From Pseudomonas alliivorans (GTDB lineage Bacteria > Pseudomonadota > Gammaproteobacteria > Pseudomonadales > Pseudomonadaceae): a stretch of 64,000 bases of DNA. The position numbers and the translations under genes were made by a program. The notes below the pieces were generated by a model, which saw only the letters and a program-made list of their open reading frames with translations, did not search any database and was not told where the DNA came from. Shown in pieces: positions 51,584 through 60,506 of this stretch (position 1 is its first letter; every line of letters starts with the position of its first letter). The stretch spans positions 62,001 to 126,000 of the forward strand of contig NZ_JAFFZW010000013.1 in the NCBI RefSeq assembly GCF_017826695.1. The letters run 5' to 3'.

Positions 51584-51722
51584 GGCCTTCGTCGTGGCGC
51601 CGGGCCGGTCGTGCGGCACCGCGACCCAATGGCGCGTATTTCTTGACGCCCATGCTGTTGCCAATTGAAACCGCGATGTCCTTTTCTGCCTGCAACGCTG
51701 CTAGGCTTGGCAATCATTGTCC

Positions 51723-52643
51723 ATGAACCAGACCCTCCTGATGCTCGAACGCCTGTTGATCCTGACCGTCCTGACCGTGGCCGCTCCCGCCGCCTGGGCG
51801 ATCACGATCTATAAAACCACCGATGCCGACGGCGTCGTTTCGTTCTCGGACCGATCTTCGCCCGGTGCTTCCGTGCTGGTTTTCCGGGACCGGATGGTCG
51901 AGCGCATCGAGCAGCAGGTGCATTTGAGCATCAAGCGGGAGAAGGGCGTTCACAGTCTGTATGTGCGTAATGACCTGCATGCGCCGGTCGAGGTGGAGCT
52001 GAAGCTGTCCAGCGTCAGGAACGTACTGGGCGTGTCTGGTTCGTCCACGACCCTTCGTCGCACGATTCCGGCGCGTACCAACGAGCGTGTGGTGGTGCTG
52101 AGCCCCAAGGTTGCAGGCAAGGCGATGAATTATGCCTCGATGCTGACCTCGACCCTGGGCGACCCACGAAGCACGGCGCAGCTCTACCGCTATCCGCTGC
52201 CGTGGGTAGGCGGTCCGTTTCGCCTGACCCAGGGGCCAGGTGGCAAATACAGCCACTATGGCATCAAGGGGCGCTACGCGATGGACATCGCCATGCCTGA
52301 AGGTACACCCATCATCGCGGCGCGTGGCGGCACGGTGATCAAGATCGAGAACGGCCAGGCAGGCAGGGGCGCGAACGCTTCCGGCAACTTTGTGCGCATC
52401 CTGCATGAAGACGGCACCATGGGCGTCTACCTGCACCTGATGCGCGGCTCGGTCAGTGTTGCTGAAGGGCAACGGGTCAGCGTTGGCAGCCCGCTGGCAC
52501 GCTCGGGCAATACCGGCAACAGCACCGGGCCGCACCTGCACTTCGTCGTGCAGCGCAACACCGGCCATGAACTGGTCTCAATCCCCTACGAGTTTAACCA
52601 GCCCGTGCAGAGCCTGCCCAACTTCGCGGTGGGTGGGAATTAG
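51723..52643 (+). CDS. M23 family (LytM) peptidoglycan endopeptidase
   Basis: A 306-residue exported protein. The signal peptide (LILTVLTVAAPAAWA) is cleaved before ITIYKTTDADGVVSFSDR, an N-terminal DUF4124-like segment. The LytM domain (about 165-290) has all zinc ligands: H178 and D188 in SHYGIKGRYAMD and H271, H273 in GPHLHFVVQ. It should cleave peptidoglycan crosslinks in the periplasm. The homologue in P. aeruginosa follows the PA5364-like response regulator directly, as I recall; here the toxin-like gene intervenes. Confidence 0.93.
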   Translation: MNQTLLMLERLLILTVLTVAAPAAWAITIYKTTDADGVVSFSDRSSPGASVLVFRDRMVERIEQQVHLSIKREKGVHSLYVRNDLHAPVEVELKLSSVRNVLGVSGSSTTLRRTIPARTNERVVVLSPKVAGKAMNYASMLTSTLGDPRSTAQLYRYPLPWVGGPFRLTQGPGGKYSHYGIKGRYAMDIAMPEGTPIIAARGGTVIKIENGQAGRGANASGNFVRILHEDGTMGVYLHLMRGSVSVAEGQRVSVGSPLARSGNTGNSTGPHLHFVVQRNTGHELVSIPYEFNQPVQSLPNFAVGGN

Positions 52644-52701
52644 CAACCGGTTTGTCTGGGCAAAAGCGTCCGGGCGCAGGCTACTCCCACAATCACGCGC
52701 T

Positions 52702-54042
52702 TCAATCCAGTTTCAATACCTTGGCCAGCACGATTTTGGGGCCTTTCATCTTTTTGATGATGATGCGCAGGCCTTCGACTTCCATTTGCTCTTCTTCTTC
52801 CGGCACCCGCTTGAGGGTTTCGTAGATAAGCCCTGCCAGGGTTTCGGCTTCGATATGGTCCAGGTCGATGCCCAGCAGGCGCTCGATCTTGAACAACGGC
52901 GTATCGCCCCGCACCAGCAGCTTGCCCGGCTGATAGGCCAGGATGCCGCGCTCCACCTTGCGGTGCTCGTCCTGAATGTCGCCTACCAGCACTTCGAGCA
53001 CGTCTTCCATGGTCAGGTAGCCGATGATCTTGCCGTCCGCTTCCTCGACCACCGCGAAGTGCGCGCCGCCCTTACGGAACTGCTCAAGCAGTTGTGACAG
53101 CGGCATGTGCCGGGAAACGCGTTCCAGCGGACGGGTCAGCTCGGCCAGATTGAACGACTCGGGAAGGTGATCCAGATCCGCCAGTTCCAGCAGCAGATCC
53201 TTTATATGCAGCAGGCCGACGAACTCGCCGCGTTCGGCGTCGTACACCGGGTAGCGGCTGAACTTGTGGCGACGGAACAGCGCAAGGATTTCCTTGAGCG
53301 GTGCGTTGAAATCAAGCGTGACCATGTCTTCGCGGGAGTTGGCCCAGTCCACGACCTCCAGCTCGCCCATTTCCACGGCAGAGGCCAGCACGCGCATGCC
53401 TTGGTCGCTGGGGTCCTGGCCGCGGCTGGAGTGGAGAATCAGTTTCAGCTCGTCGCGGCTGTAACTGTGTTCATGATGCGGACCGGGTTCGCCCTGGCCG
53501 GCAATACGCAGGATCGCGTTGGCACTGGCGTTGAGCAGGTAGATTGCCGGGTACATGAGCCAGTAGAACAGGTACAGCGGCGCAGCGGTCCACAGCGACA
53601 GCAGCTCGGGTTTGCGGATAGCCCAGGATTTGGGCGCCAGCTCACCGATCACGATGTGCAGGTACGAAATGATGAAGAAGGCGGTGAAGAACGAAATGCC
53701 CTTGACCAGTTCCGGCGTATCGACGCCCATCGCACTGAGCAGCGGCTCCAGCAAATGAGCGAAGGCCGGCTCACCGACCCAGCCAAGCCCCAGGGAGGCG
53801 AGGGTGATACCCAACTGACAGGCCGACAGGTAGGCGTCCAGCTGGCCGTGTACCTTGCGCAGGATATGTCCGCGCCAGCCGTTCTTGTCGGCAATCGCCT
53901 CGACCCGCGTGGAACGCAGTTTGACCATGGCAAATTCCGCCGCAACGAAAAAACCGTTGAGCAGAACCAGGAACAGCGCAAAAAGAATCATGCCGAAGTC
54001 GGCGAAGAGTGAAGACAGGTCGAAACTAGGGGAAGGGTCCAT
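52702..54042 (-). CDS. CNNM/CorC-type (hemolysin C-like) transporter-associated protein
   Basis: A 446-residue protein. The N-terminal CNNM (DUF21) domain, with three to four helices, covers residues about 15-195 (LFLVLLNGFFVAAEFAMVKLR). It is followed by a CBS pair (about 215-345; HKFSRYPVYD and FAVVEEADGKIIGYLTMEDVLEVLVGDI) and a CorC_HlyC domain (about 360-440). These proteins act in magnesium or cobalt efflux and membrane metal homeostasis; the hemolysin name is historical. It lies downstream of phoRB on the same strand. Confidence 0.93.
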   Translation of the reverse strand: MDPSPSFDLSSLFADFGMILFALFLVLLNGFFVAAEFAMVKLRSTRVEAIADKNGWRGHILRKVHGQLDAYLSACQLGITLASLGLGWVGEPAFAHLLEPLLSAMGVDTPELVKGISFFTAFFIISYLHIVIGELAPKSWAIRKPELLSLWTAAPLYLFYWLMYPAIYLLNASANAILRIAGQGEPGPHHEHSYSRDELKLILHSSRGQDPSDQGMRVLASAVEMGELEVVDWANSREDMVTLDFNAPLKEILALFRRHKFSRYPVYDAERGEFVGLLHIKDLLLELADLDHLPESFNLAELTRPLERVSRHMPLSQLLEQFRKGGAHFAVVEEADGKIIGYLTMEDVLEVLVGDIQDEHRKVERGILAYQPGKLLVRGDTPLFKIERLLGIDLDHIEAETLAGLIYETLKRVPEEEEQMEVEGLRIIIKKMKGPKIVLAKVLKLD

Positions 54043-54141
54043 GGTGGGGTTTTACGGGGTCCGTTCTAACAAATGGGGGTGTGAAGCTGCGCCGAAAAAG
54101 CGCCTTGAACCCGGCAATGTAGCGGCTGTGCAAGCGATTGC

Positions 54142-55464
54142 CTAGTAGTCTGAGTCGTCGCTTTCGGGTTTGGACATCTGGCTGGTGGCAAAATGGCAGG
54201 TAAAAACGCTGCCCTTGTTCGGCACGCTGTTGATTTCAAGGGTGCCGCGATGACGCAGCAGCACATGCTTGACGATCGCGAGCCCCAGCCCTGTTCCTCC
54301 GGTATTCGATGCACGGCTGGTATCGACCCGGTAGAAGCGCTCGGTCAGACGCGGCAGATGCTTGGTTTCGATACCGATCCCCGAATCCTGCACGCTCAGG
54401 TGCGCGCCGCGCTCGTCTGTCCACCAGCGGATACGGATAGTGCCCTCTGCGGGCGTGTACTTGACCGCATTGAAGATCAGGTTGGAGAACGCACTGCGCA
54501 GCTCGGTTTCACTGCCCTTGAGCAGCATCTCGCTCTCGATGCTGAGGCTGATCTGCTGATTCTTGCTGCCTGAAAGGGCGTTGGCGTCGGCCTTGATGGT
54601 CTTGAGCAGCTTACTGACAACCACCGGGTGGTTGTCCGACGGGTAATCAGTGGCTTCGAGCTTGGCCAGCAGCAACAGGTCGTTGAGCAGCGTCTGCATG
54701 CGCCCGCCCTGCTGGTGCATCTGTTGCAGCGCCCGTACCCAGCGTGGATTCACTTCGTCCACGTTGTCGAGCAAGGTTTCCAGATAGCCGAAGATCACCG
54801 TCAGCGGTGTGCGCAATTCATGGGAGACGTTGGCAACGAAGTCCTTGCGCATCTGTTCCAACTGGTGGATGCGCGTGACATCGCGCACCAGCATCAGGTG
54901 TTCGTTGTTGCCGTAACGGGTAATCAATAATTGGATGCGCAAGTGATCGTTGGTGGGCGAAGGAATTTCCAGCGGCTCGGCGTAATTGCCTTGGGCAAAG
55001 TATTCCTTGAAGCGCGGGTGACGCACCAGATTGGTTACCGGCTGGCCGCTGTCCTGCGGCGTCTTGAGGCCCAGCAGGGTTTCGGAAGCGCGGTTCCACC
55101 ACTCTAGGTTGCCCTCGCTGTCGAGCATGATCACCGCGTCCTTGAGGGCGGCTGTGGATTCCTGGACGCGGTCGATCACGGCCTGCAGGCGGCCGCGTAC
55201 GCGTTGGTCGCGGCGCTGAAGGTGATAGATGCTGTCGAAGACCTCGCCCCACAGGCCGTAGCCGTCCGGTGGCGGTTCGTCAGCCTTGTGGCTGCTCAGC
55301 CACTCATGCAGGCGCAGCAGTTGCTTGAGGGTCCAGGCCAGATACAGGCCCAGTCCGATGGACAGGCTCCAGCCATACTGTCCGCTGATCAGGCCGACCA
55401 GCAGGCAGGCAGTGACCAGCAACAACATGTGGCGTATCAGCGTGCCATGCCAATTTTGGTTCAA
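54142..55464 (-). CDS. phoR: Phosphate regulon sensor kinase PhoR
   Basis: A 440-residue histidine kinase. Two N-terminal helices (LIRHMLLLVTACLLVGLISG and GWSLSIGLGLYLAWTL) anchor it in the inner membrane with almost no periplasmic loop. A PAS domain (about 100-200), the DHp box with H215 in NVSHELRTPLT, and the ATPase domain (LIFNAVKYTP, DSGIGIE, GGTGLGLAIVKH) follow. Translation seems to begin at TTG 55464. It phosphorylates PhoB under phosphate limitation and is controlled through PstSCAB-PhoU encoded 10-17 kb away. It starts 61 bases after phoB. Confidence 0.95.
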   Translation of the reverse strand: MNQNWHGTLIRHMLLLVTACLLVGLISGQYGWSLSIGLGLYLAWTLKQLLRLHEWLSSHKADEPPPDGYGLWGEVFDSIYHLQRRDQRVRGRLQAVIDRVQESTAALKDAVIMLDSEGNLEWWNRASETLLGLKTPQDSGQPVTNLVRHPRFKEYFAQGNYAEPLEIPSPTNDHLRIQLLITRYGNNEHLMLVRDVTRIHQLEQMRKDFVANVSHELRTPLTVIFGYLETLLDNVDEVNPRWVRALQQMHQQGGRMQTLLNDLLLLAKLEATDYPSDNHPVVVSKLLKTIKADANALSGSKNQQISLSIESEMLLKGSETELRSAFSNLIFNAVKYTPAEGTIRIRWWTDERGAHLSVQDSGIGIETKHLPRLTERFYRVDTSRASNTGGTGLGLAIVKHVLLRHRGTLEINSVPNKGSVFTCHFATSQMSKPESDDSDY

Positions 55465-55525
55465 TTAAGGGTAAATCCTTGTCTGGTGCACGCTGGCCGG
55501 TGCCCTGTGTCTGCGAGAGCGACTG

Positions 55526-56215
55526 TCAGCTTTTCGTGGAAAAGCGATAGCCGGTGCCGCGCACGGTTTGTACCAGATTTTCATAAGCGTCACCCAGGGC
55601 TTTGCGCAGGCGGCGAATGTGGACATCCACCGTGCGCTCCTCGACATAGACATTGCCGCCCCAGACCTGGTCGAGCAGTTGACCACGGGTATAGGCGCGT
55701 TCCTGATGGGTCATGAAAAATTGCAGAAGGCGGTATTCGGTCGGGCCCATTTCTGCGGGTTTGCCATCGATGGTGACTCGGTGGCTGATGGGATCGAGCA
55801 GCAGGCCACCGACTTCGATGGGCGCTTCACCGTCTGTCGGGCCGGCACGACGCAGCACGGCCTTGAGGCGCGCCACCAGTTCGCGGGGCGAGAACGGCTT
55901 GGTGATGTAATCGTCAGCGCCCACTTCCAGGCCCTGGATCTTGTTGTCTTCCTCGCCCTTTGCCGTGAGCATGATGATCGGGATATCCCCGGTCAGCTCA
56001 TCGCGCTTGAGGCGACGTGCCAGCTCGATGCCTGAGGTGCCGGGCAGCATCCAGTCGAGCAGGATCAGGTCCGGCTTGCGATCAACGATGATCGCGTGGG
56101 CCTGCTGAGAGTTTTCGGCTTCGATACAGTCATAGCCGGCCATTTCCAACGCAACGGCGATCATTTCGCGAATAGGCGCTTCGTCGTCAACGATCAGAAT
56201 GCTCCTGCCAACCAT
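55526..56215 (-). CDS. phoB: Phosphate regulon response regulator PhoB
   Basis: A 229-residue OmpR-family regulator, the same length as the P. aeruginosa protein as I recall. The receiver has D10, D11, phosphorylation site D54 (LILLDWMLPGTSG) and K105 (ITKPFSPREL); the C-terminal winged helix ends with VDVHIRRLRKALGDAYENLVQTVRGTGYRF. It binds Pho boxes such as that at 39217-39234. The ATG at 56215 is preferred to 56233. It heads the phoBR operon. Confidence 0.97.
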   Translation of the reverse strand: MVGRSILIVDDEAPIREMIAVALEMAGYDCIEAENSQQAHAIIVDRKPDLILLDWMLPGTSGIELARRLKRDELTGDIPIIMLTAKGEEDNKIQGLEVGADDYITKPFSPRELVARLKAVLRRAGPTDGEAPIEVGGLLLDPISHRVTIDGKPAEMGPTEYRLLQFFMTHQERAYTRGQLLDQVWGGNVYVEERTVDVHIRRLRKALGDAYENLVQTVRGTGYRFSTKS

Positions 56216-56377
56216 GCTTGAACCTCGTGTCATTTAACTGTCTTGGGGCGCATTAGATAACGGAATTATTGCAGTCGTGTGACAGGTTGGGATGAGGCTA
56301 TCACGCATGCCCCTGGCCGACTAAGCTGGGTGGGCTGTCTTGAACTCATTTCAACGATAAAAAAGAGGATGTACCCG

Positions 56378-56755
56378 ATGGCTAATGTCTCTACTGCATT
56401 CAAATGTCTGCTGGCTGCCGCTGCCCTTGTATCATCCGGACTGGCCTTCGCGGCCGAGCCTGCCATGGAGCAGGACGGCAAGCTGGTCGATCATAAAGGC
56501 ATGGCGTTGTATACGTTCGACAAGGACAGCACGGGCAAATCCGCCTGCAATGATCAGTGTGCGATCAACTGGCCGCCGCTTGCCGCTGAAGCCGACAGTT
56601 CGGCCGAGGGCAAGTGGACAGTGATCACCCGTGATGACAAAAGCCGGCAGTGGGCTTACGACGGCAAGCCGCTCTACACTTTCAAGAATGACACCAGGGC
56701 CGGTGAGGTCACTGGCGATGGTAAGGGCGGCGTCTGGCACATCGCCAAGCCCTGA
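56378..56755 (+). CDS. COG4315-type secreted protein of unknown function
   Basis: A 125-residue protein with a signal peptide (FKCLLAAAALVSSGLAFA). The mature part has two copies of a motif, LVDHKGMALYTFDKDSTGKSAC and YDGKPLYTFKNDTRAGEVTG, plus CAINWPPL, matching the PF03640 lipoprotein-repeat family. Periplasmic; role unknown. The start is chosen at 56378 by the GAGG site nine bases upstream; ATG 56369 is an alternative. It diverges from phoB. Confidence 0.88.
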   Translation: MANVSTAFKCLLAAAALVSSGLAFAAEPAMEQDGKLVDHKGMALYTFDKDSTGKSACNDQCAINWPPLAAEADSSAEGKWTVITRDDKSRQWAYDGKPLYTFKNDTRAGEVTGDGKGGVWHIAKP

Positions 56756-56775
56756 GGCGTGATACCCGAGGGCGG

Positions 56776-57666
56776 TCAGCGCAGTGCGTAATCGGCGACG
56801 ATGCCGAGGAATATCGCAAGCCCCGCCCAATGGTTATGCAGAAAGGCCTTGAAGCACGCGTCCCGCTCGCGCAGGCGCGTGCTCCAGAACTCCCAGGCAA
56901 AGCAGCCCGCCGCGACCGCCAGACCTGCGTGGAACCACATCCCCAGCTCGAAACGAAAACCGGCGAGCATCAGGCATCCCAATGCCAGACCCTGCAACGT
57001 CAGAATGATCACGCGGTCCGCATCGCCGAACAGCACGGCGGTGGACTTCACTCCGATCTTCAAATCGTCGTCGCGGTCCACCATGGCGTAGTAGGTGTCG
57101 TAGCCGACCGTCCACAACAGGTTGGCGATGTACAGCAGCCAGGCGGCGGCAGGCAAGTCGCCGGTCTCTGCAGTAAACGCCATCGGCATGCCCCACGAGA
57201 AGGCCGCACCCAGGACCACCTGCGGGTAATAGGTGTAGCGCTTCATGAACGGGTAACAGGCCGCCAGCGCCAGACCGCCGAATGACAGCCAAATAGTCGT
57301 GGCGTTGGTAAACAGCACCAGCACAAAGCTCAGACCCACCAGCACCGCGAACAGAATCAGTGCTTCCCGGCCGCTGACCTTGCCGCTGACCAAGGGTCGC
57401 TGTTCGGTGCGCTTCACGTGGCCGTCCACTTTGCGGTCGGCGTAGTCGTTGATCACACAGCCCGCGGCGCGCATCAGGAACACGCCCACAACGAAGATCA
57501 ACACGTTTGCCAGCGACGGCGAACCCTTGCCGGCAATCCAGACCGCCCACAGCGTAGGCCACAGCAGCAGATAGACGCCGATCGGCTTGTCGATTCGCGT
57601 CAACTGGATGAAGTCCCAGATGCGCGGATTCAGGCGATTCAGCGATTTGAGCAGCGACTGGTACAT
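56776..57666 (-). CDS. ubiA: 4-hydroxybenzoate octaprenyltransferase UbiA
   Basis: A 296-residue inner-membrane prenyltransferase with eight to nine helices. The two aspartate-rich motifs are NDYADRKVD (with the following GHVKRTEQRPL) and YYAMVDRDDDLKIGVKST. It attaches the polyprenyl tail to 4-hydroxybenzoate in ubiquinone synthesis. Its ATG overlaps the stop of ubiC, which supplies its substrate. The frame could be extended to 57771 but the MYQSLLKSLNRLNPR start is the conserved one. Confidence 0.96.
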   Translation of the reverse strand: MYQSLLKSLNRLNPRIWDFIQLTRIDKPIGVYLLLWPTLWAVWIAGKGSPSLANVLIFVVGVFLMRAAGCVINDYADRKVDGHVKRTEQRPLVSGKVSGREALILFAVLVGLSFVLVLFTNATTIWLSFGGLALAACYPFMKRYTYYPQVVLGAAFSWGMPMAFTAETGDLPAAAWLLYIANLLWTVGYDTYYAMVDRDDDLKIGVKSTAVLFGDADRVIILTLQGLALGCLMLAGFRFELGMWFHAGLAVAAGCFAWEFWSTRLRERDACFKAFLHNHWAGLAIFLGIVADYALR

Positions 57667-58235
57667 CAAACGGGTTCCTTGTTTTGAACCAGGCTCAGGA
57701 AAGACGGCAGGAACACTTCGGCAACCAACACGCGCAGCGGACCGCGACTGAAACAGGAGCGACGTGCCCACAGGTCGTGGGCAGAGTCGCCAGACGGCAG
57801 CCAGGCGGCAGGGTAGCGACAGACTTCAAGCGGGCCACGGTCGAACGCGGGGTCACTGAACAGCAACTCACCCAGTGAGCGCGACCCCAGCGTGTCCATC
57901 TGCAAGCCACCGTTGTGCAGCGCACTGCGCGCCGCCACGCTGCGTGCGAAGACCCAGCGGTTGCCATTGCCGAGCAGATACACTTCGCGGACCCAACCCT
58001 CGCTCGCTTCAGGCAGCACCAGTGCGGCGCATTCGTCATCGCGTAACGGTTGCCAGCCTTCGAACAGCGGAATGACGCTGAATCCTCCGTCGGACAGGCG
58101 GTCCAAACGACGGGTCAGGGAATCCTGATTGAACAGCCAGTCCATAATCGCTGGCGCGGGTGCATCGACCAACCGGTCGCGCTCAAGCCAGACTGGCGTC
58201 GTAAAGGCGGGGTTTTGCTGGGTCACGGTAAGCAT
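57666..58235 (-). CDS. ubiC: Chorismate--pyruvate lyase UbiC
   Basis: A 189-residue chorismate lyase, making 4-hydroxybenzoate and pyruvate from chorismate. Family features are SLTRRLDRLSDGGFSVIPLFEGWQ at residues 39-62, EGWVREVYLLGNGNRWVFARSV around 79-100 (active-site arginine region) and a C-terminal ARRSCFSRGPLRVLVAEVFLPSF. It forms a translationally overlapping pair with ubiA. Confidence 0.95.
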   Translation of the reverse strand: MLTVTQQNPAFTTPVWLERDRLVDAPAPAIMDWLFNQDSLTRRLDRLSDGGFSVIPLFEGWQPLRDDECAALVLPEASEGWVREVYLLGNGNRWVFARSVAARSALHNGGLQMDTLGSRSLGELLFSDPAFDRGPLEVCRYPAAWLPSGDSAHDLWARRSCFSRGPLRVLVAEVFLPSFLSLVQNKEPV

Positions 58236-58412
58236 GCGTCGGCAGTGATCGGGGTGGCGAGCTTATCATGATTGATGGCCCCGGCAGCCGGGGGCAGACA
58301 GCCCGTTATACAAACGGGCTTGCATCCGGGCCTGCCGATCAGTACAACGCCCGTTCAAGCGGCGAACGACCGCTGCACCCATACTCAGCCTGATGAGTGA
58401 GAGAACCGAATC

Positions 58413-58580
58413 ATGAAGAAGTGGCAATGCATTGTCTGTGGCCTGATTTACAACGAAGCCGATGGTTGGCCGGATGACGGCATTGCGCCGGGCACGCTTT
58501 GGCAGGATGTGCCGGAAGACTGGCTGTGTCCCGACTGCGGCGTCGGCAAGATGGACTTTGAAATGATCGAAATCGGTTGA
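58413..58580 (+). CDS. rubA: Rubredoxin
   Basis: A 55-residue rubredoxin. Iron ligands are C6 and C9 (WQCIVCGLIY) and C39 and C42 (WLCPDCGVGK). GWPDDGIAPGTLWQDVPEDW is the standard middle. It transfers electrons, classically to alkane hydroxylases or oxidative-stress enzymes, and is reduced by the adjacent rubredoxin reductase. It starts at ATG 58413 and ends 23 bases before the reductase gene. Confidence 0.97.
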   Translation: MKKWQCIVCGLIYNEADGWPDDGIAPGTLWQDVPEDWLCPDCGVGKMDFEMIEIG

Positions 58581-58603
58581 TCCACGCCACTCGGGAAACA
58601 GCA

Positions 58604-59752
58604 ATGAGCGCACCTGTCGTCATCATCGGTACCGGCCTTGCGGGCTACAATCTCGCGCGGGAATTTCGCAAGCTGGACGGTGAAACACCGCTGCTGTTGA
58701 TCACGGCCGATGATGGCCGGTCCTACTCCAAGCCCATGCTGTCCACCGGCTTTGGCAAGAACAAGGAAGCCGATGGTCTGAGCATGGCCGAGCCTGGCGC
58801 CATGGCCGACCAGCTCAAGGCCGAGGTGCGCACCCATACGCGTATCAGCGGCATCGACCCTGGCCACAAGCGTCTGTGGATCGGTGAAGAGGCGGTGTAC
58901 TACCGCGATCTGGTGCTGGCCTGGGGCGCCGAGACCATCCGCGTGCCCATCGAGGGTGACGCCGGGGATGCGGTGTTCCCTATCAACGACCTGCAGGACT
59001 ACGCGCGCTTTCGAGCGGCCGCTGCCGGCAAGCGTCGTGTACTGATTCTGGGTGCAGGCCTGATCGGCTGCGAATTTGCCAACGACCTGATGCTGGGCGG
59101 CTACGAAGTGGATCTGGTCGCGCCATGTGAACACGTCATGCCGACCCTGCTGCCCGCGGCTGCCGCAGCGGCTGTGCAGGCCGGGCTTGAAGGGCTGGGC
59201 GCGCGGTTCCACCTGGGGCCGGTGCTCACGCGCCTGCAACGCAGCGAGGAGGGGCTGCAGGCTCAGCTGTCCGACGGGCAGGTAATCACCTGCGATCTGG
59301 TGGTGTCGGCCATTGGGCTGCGACCCCGAATCGATCTGGCGGCTGCCGCAGGCTTGCAGACCGGGCGCGGCATTCTGGTTGATCGTTATCTGCAGACGTC
59401 GCACGCCAATATCCATGCGCTGGGTGACTGCGCGGAAGTCGACGGCTTGAACCTGTTGTACGTGATGCCTCTGATGAGCTGCGCACGGGCTTTGGCCCAG
59501 ACCCTTGCCGGAACACCCACTTCGGTGAAATACGGGCCGATGCCAATCACGGTCAAGACGCCTGCCTGCCCGCTCGTGGTCTCGCCACCCCCGCGCGCGA
59601 CACAGGGTGTCTGGACCGTCGAGGGGCAGGGCGCCGACATCAAGGCCTTGTGTCACGATGCCGAGGGGCAACTGCTGGGTTACGCGCTGACCGGCACGGC
59701 CGTTATGGAAAAACTTGCCCTGAACAAGGTTTTACCTGCGTTATTGGTATGA
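58604..59752 (+). CDS. rubB: Rubredoxin reductase (NAD(P)H, FAD-dependent)
   Basis: A 382-residue flavoprotein. The FAD-binding fold starts VVIIGTGLAGYNLAREF, the NAD(P)H fold is RVLILGAGLIGCEFANDL near 144-161, and the flavin-contact HALGDCAEVDG is near 272-282. The gene follows rubA directly, giving the standard rubredoxin electron-transfer pair (rubA-rubB). The start at 58604 has a GGGAAACAGC ribosome site region. Confidence 0.94.
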   Translation: MSAPVVIIGTGLAGYNLAREFRKLDGETPLLLITADDGRSYSKPMLSTGFGKNKEADGLSMAEPGAMADQLKAEVRTHTRISGIDPGHKRLWIGEEAVYYRDLVLAWGAETIRVPIEGDAGDAVFPINDLQDYARFRAAAAGKRRVLILGAGLIGCEFANDLMLGGYEVDLVAPCEHVMPTLLPAAAAAAVQAGLEGLGARFHLGPVLTRLQRSEEGLQAQLSDGQVITCDLVVSAIGLRPRIDLAAAAGLQTGRGILVDRYLQTSHANIHALGDCAEVDGLNLLYVMPLMSCARALAQTLAGTPTSVKYGPMPITVKTPACPLVVSPPPRATQGVWTVEGQGADIKALCHDAEGQLLGYALTGTAVMEKLALNKVLPALLV

Positions 59753-59940
59753 TTTCGCGTCATTTTGTCGGATAGGACACTTATTTGTGCTGATAAAGGT
59801 TGTCCATCCACTGGCGCAGCTAACGTCGGCATGCCATCCTCGCTCTCGTCTGCCGCTACGTAGAGCCGTCGCGGCGCCTTGTTACTGTTTGCCATAAGCA
59901 GTACGGAACATAAAAACAAAAACCGTAAAAGAGGCTTCAT

Positions 59941-60240
59941 ATGCGTAAACCACAACTTGCAGCCGTCATTGCTGAAAAGGCGGATCTGACCAAAGATCAA
60001 TCCAACCGTGTTCTCAACGCCATTCTTGAAGAAATCACCGGCGCATTGTCTCGCAAAGACAGTGTCACCCTGGTTGGCTTCGGTACATTCCTGCAACGCC
60101 ATCGTGGAGCCCGTACCGGCAAGAATCCGCAAACCGGCGAACCGGTGAAAATCAAGGCAAGCAACACGGTTGCCTTCAAACCGGGTAAGGCCTTGAAAGA
60201 CAGCGTCAATCCTGAGCCAGCCAAAAAGAAGAAATCCTGA
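59941..60240 (+). CDS. HU-family DNA-binding protein
   Basis: A 99-residue HU/IHF-fold protein: MRKPQLAAVIAEKADLTKDQ at the N-terminus, GFGTFLQRHRGARTGKNPQTGE arm region with the proline of the DNA-intercalating tip (GEPVKIKAS), and a lysine tail PAKKKKS. It has a longer basic tail than typical HU-beta and is a separate paralogue (PA5348-like). It bends DNA in the nucleoid. It is followed by a strong terminator. Confidence 0.94.
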   Translation: MRKPQLAAVIAEKADLTKDQSNRVLNAILEEITGALSRKDSVTLVGFGTFLQRHRGARTGKNPQTGEPVKIKASNTVAFKPGKALKDSVNPEPAKKKKS

Positions 60241-60279
60241 TAACAGCTGCTTGCCTCGGCGGGAGGTAAGCAGTGAGCA

Positions 60280-60314
60280 ACGGGCACACCAGTCACACTG
60301 GGTGCCCGTTTTTC
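60280..60314 (+). terminator. Intrinsic terminator after HU-family gene
   Basis: ACGGGCAC...CAGT - CAC - ACTGGGTGCCCGT forms an extended stem with one bulge, followed by TTTTT. A second small hairpin GCTTgCCTC / GAGGtAAGC lies just upstream (60247-60272). Confidence 0.9.
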
Positions 60315-60506
60315 ATATGTGCAGAGCAACCAGGGCGCCCATGTCGTCCCGTGGCTCTTGGTAAGAAGTTTCCTACTTGATCGTGATCGCCTGCCTTCTA
60401 ATAGCTCAGTCTTTCCTGACTTCTTATCATTCTTTATTCCCTTAAAGTCCCGCTCCCGCAGCTCTTCTGGTTTGCGGCGCTGAACATTAATTTTGGGAAG
60501 TCAAAA

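Noticed and set aside
52660..52695. Possible fourth REP element after the M23 gene
   Set aside because: Only a short CTACTCCCACAA-like tail resembles the REP end; no inverted partner arm is present.
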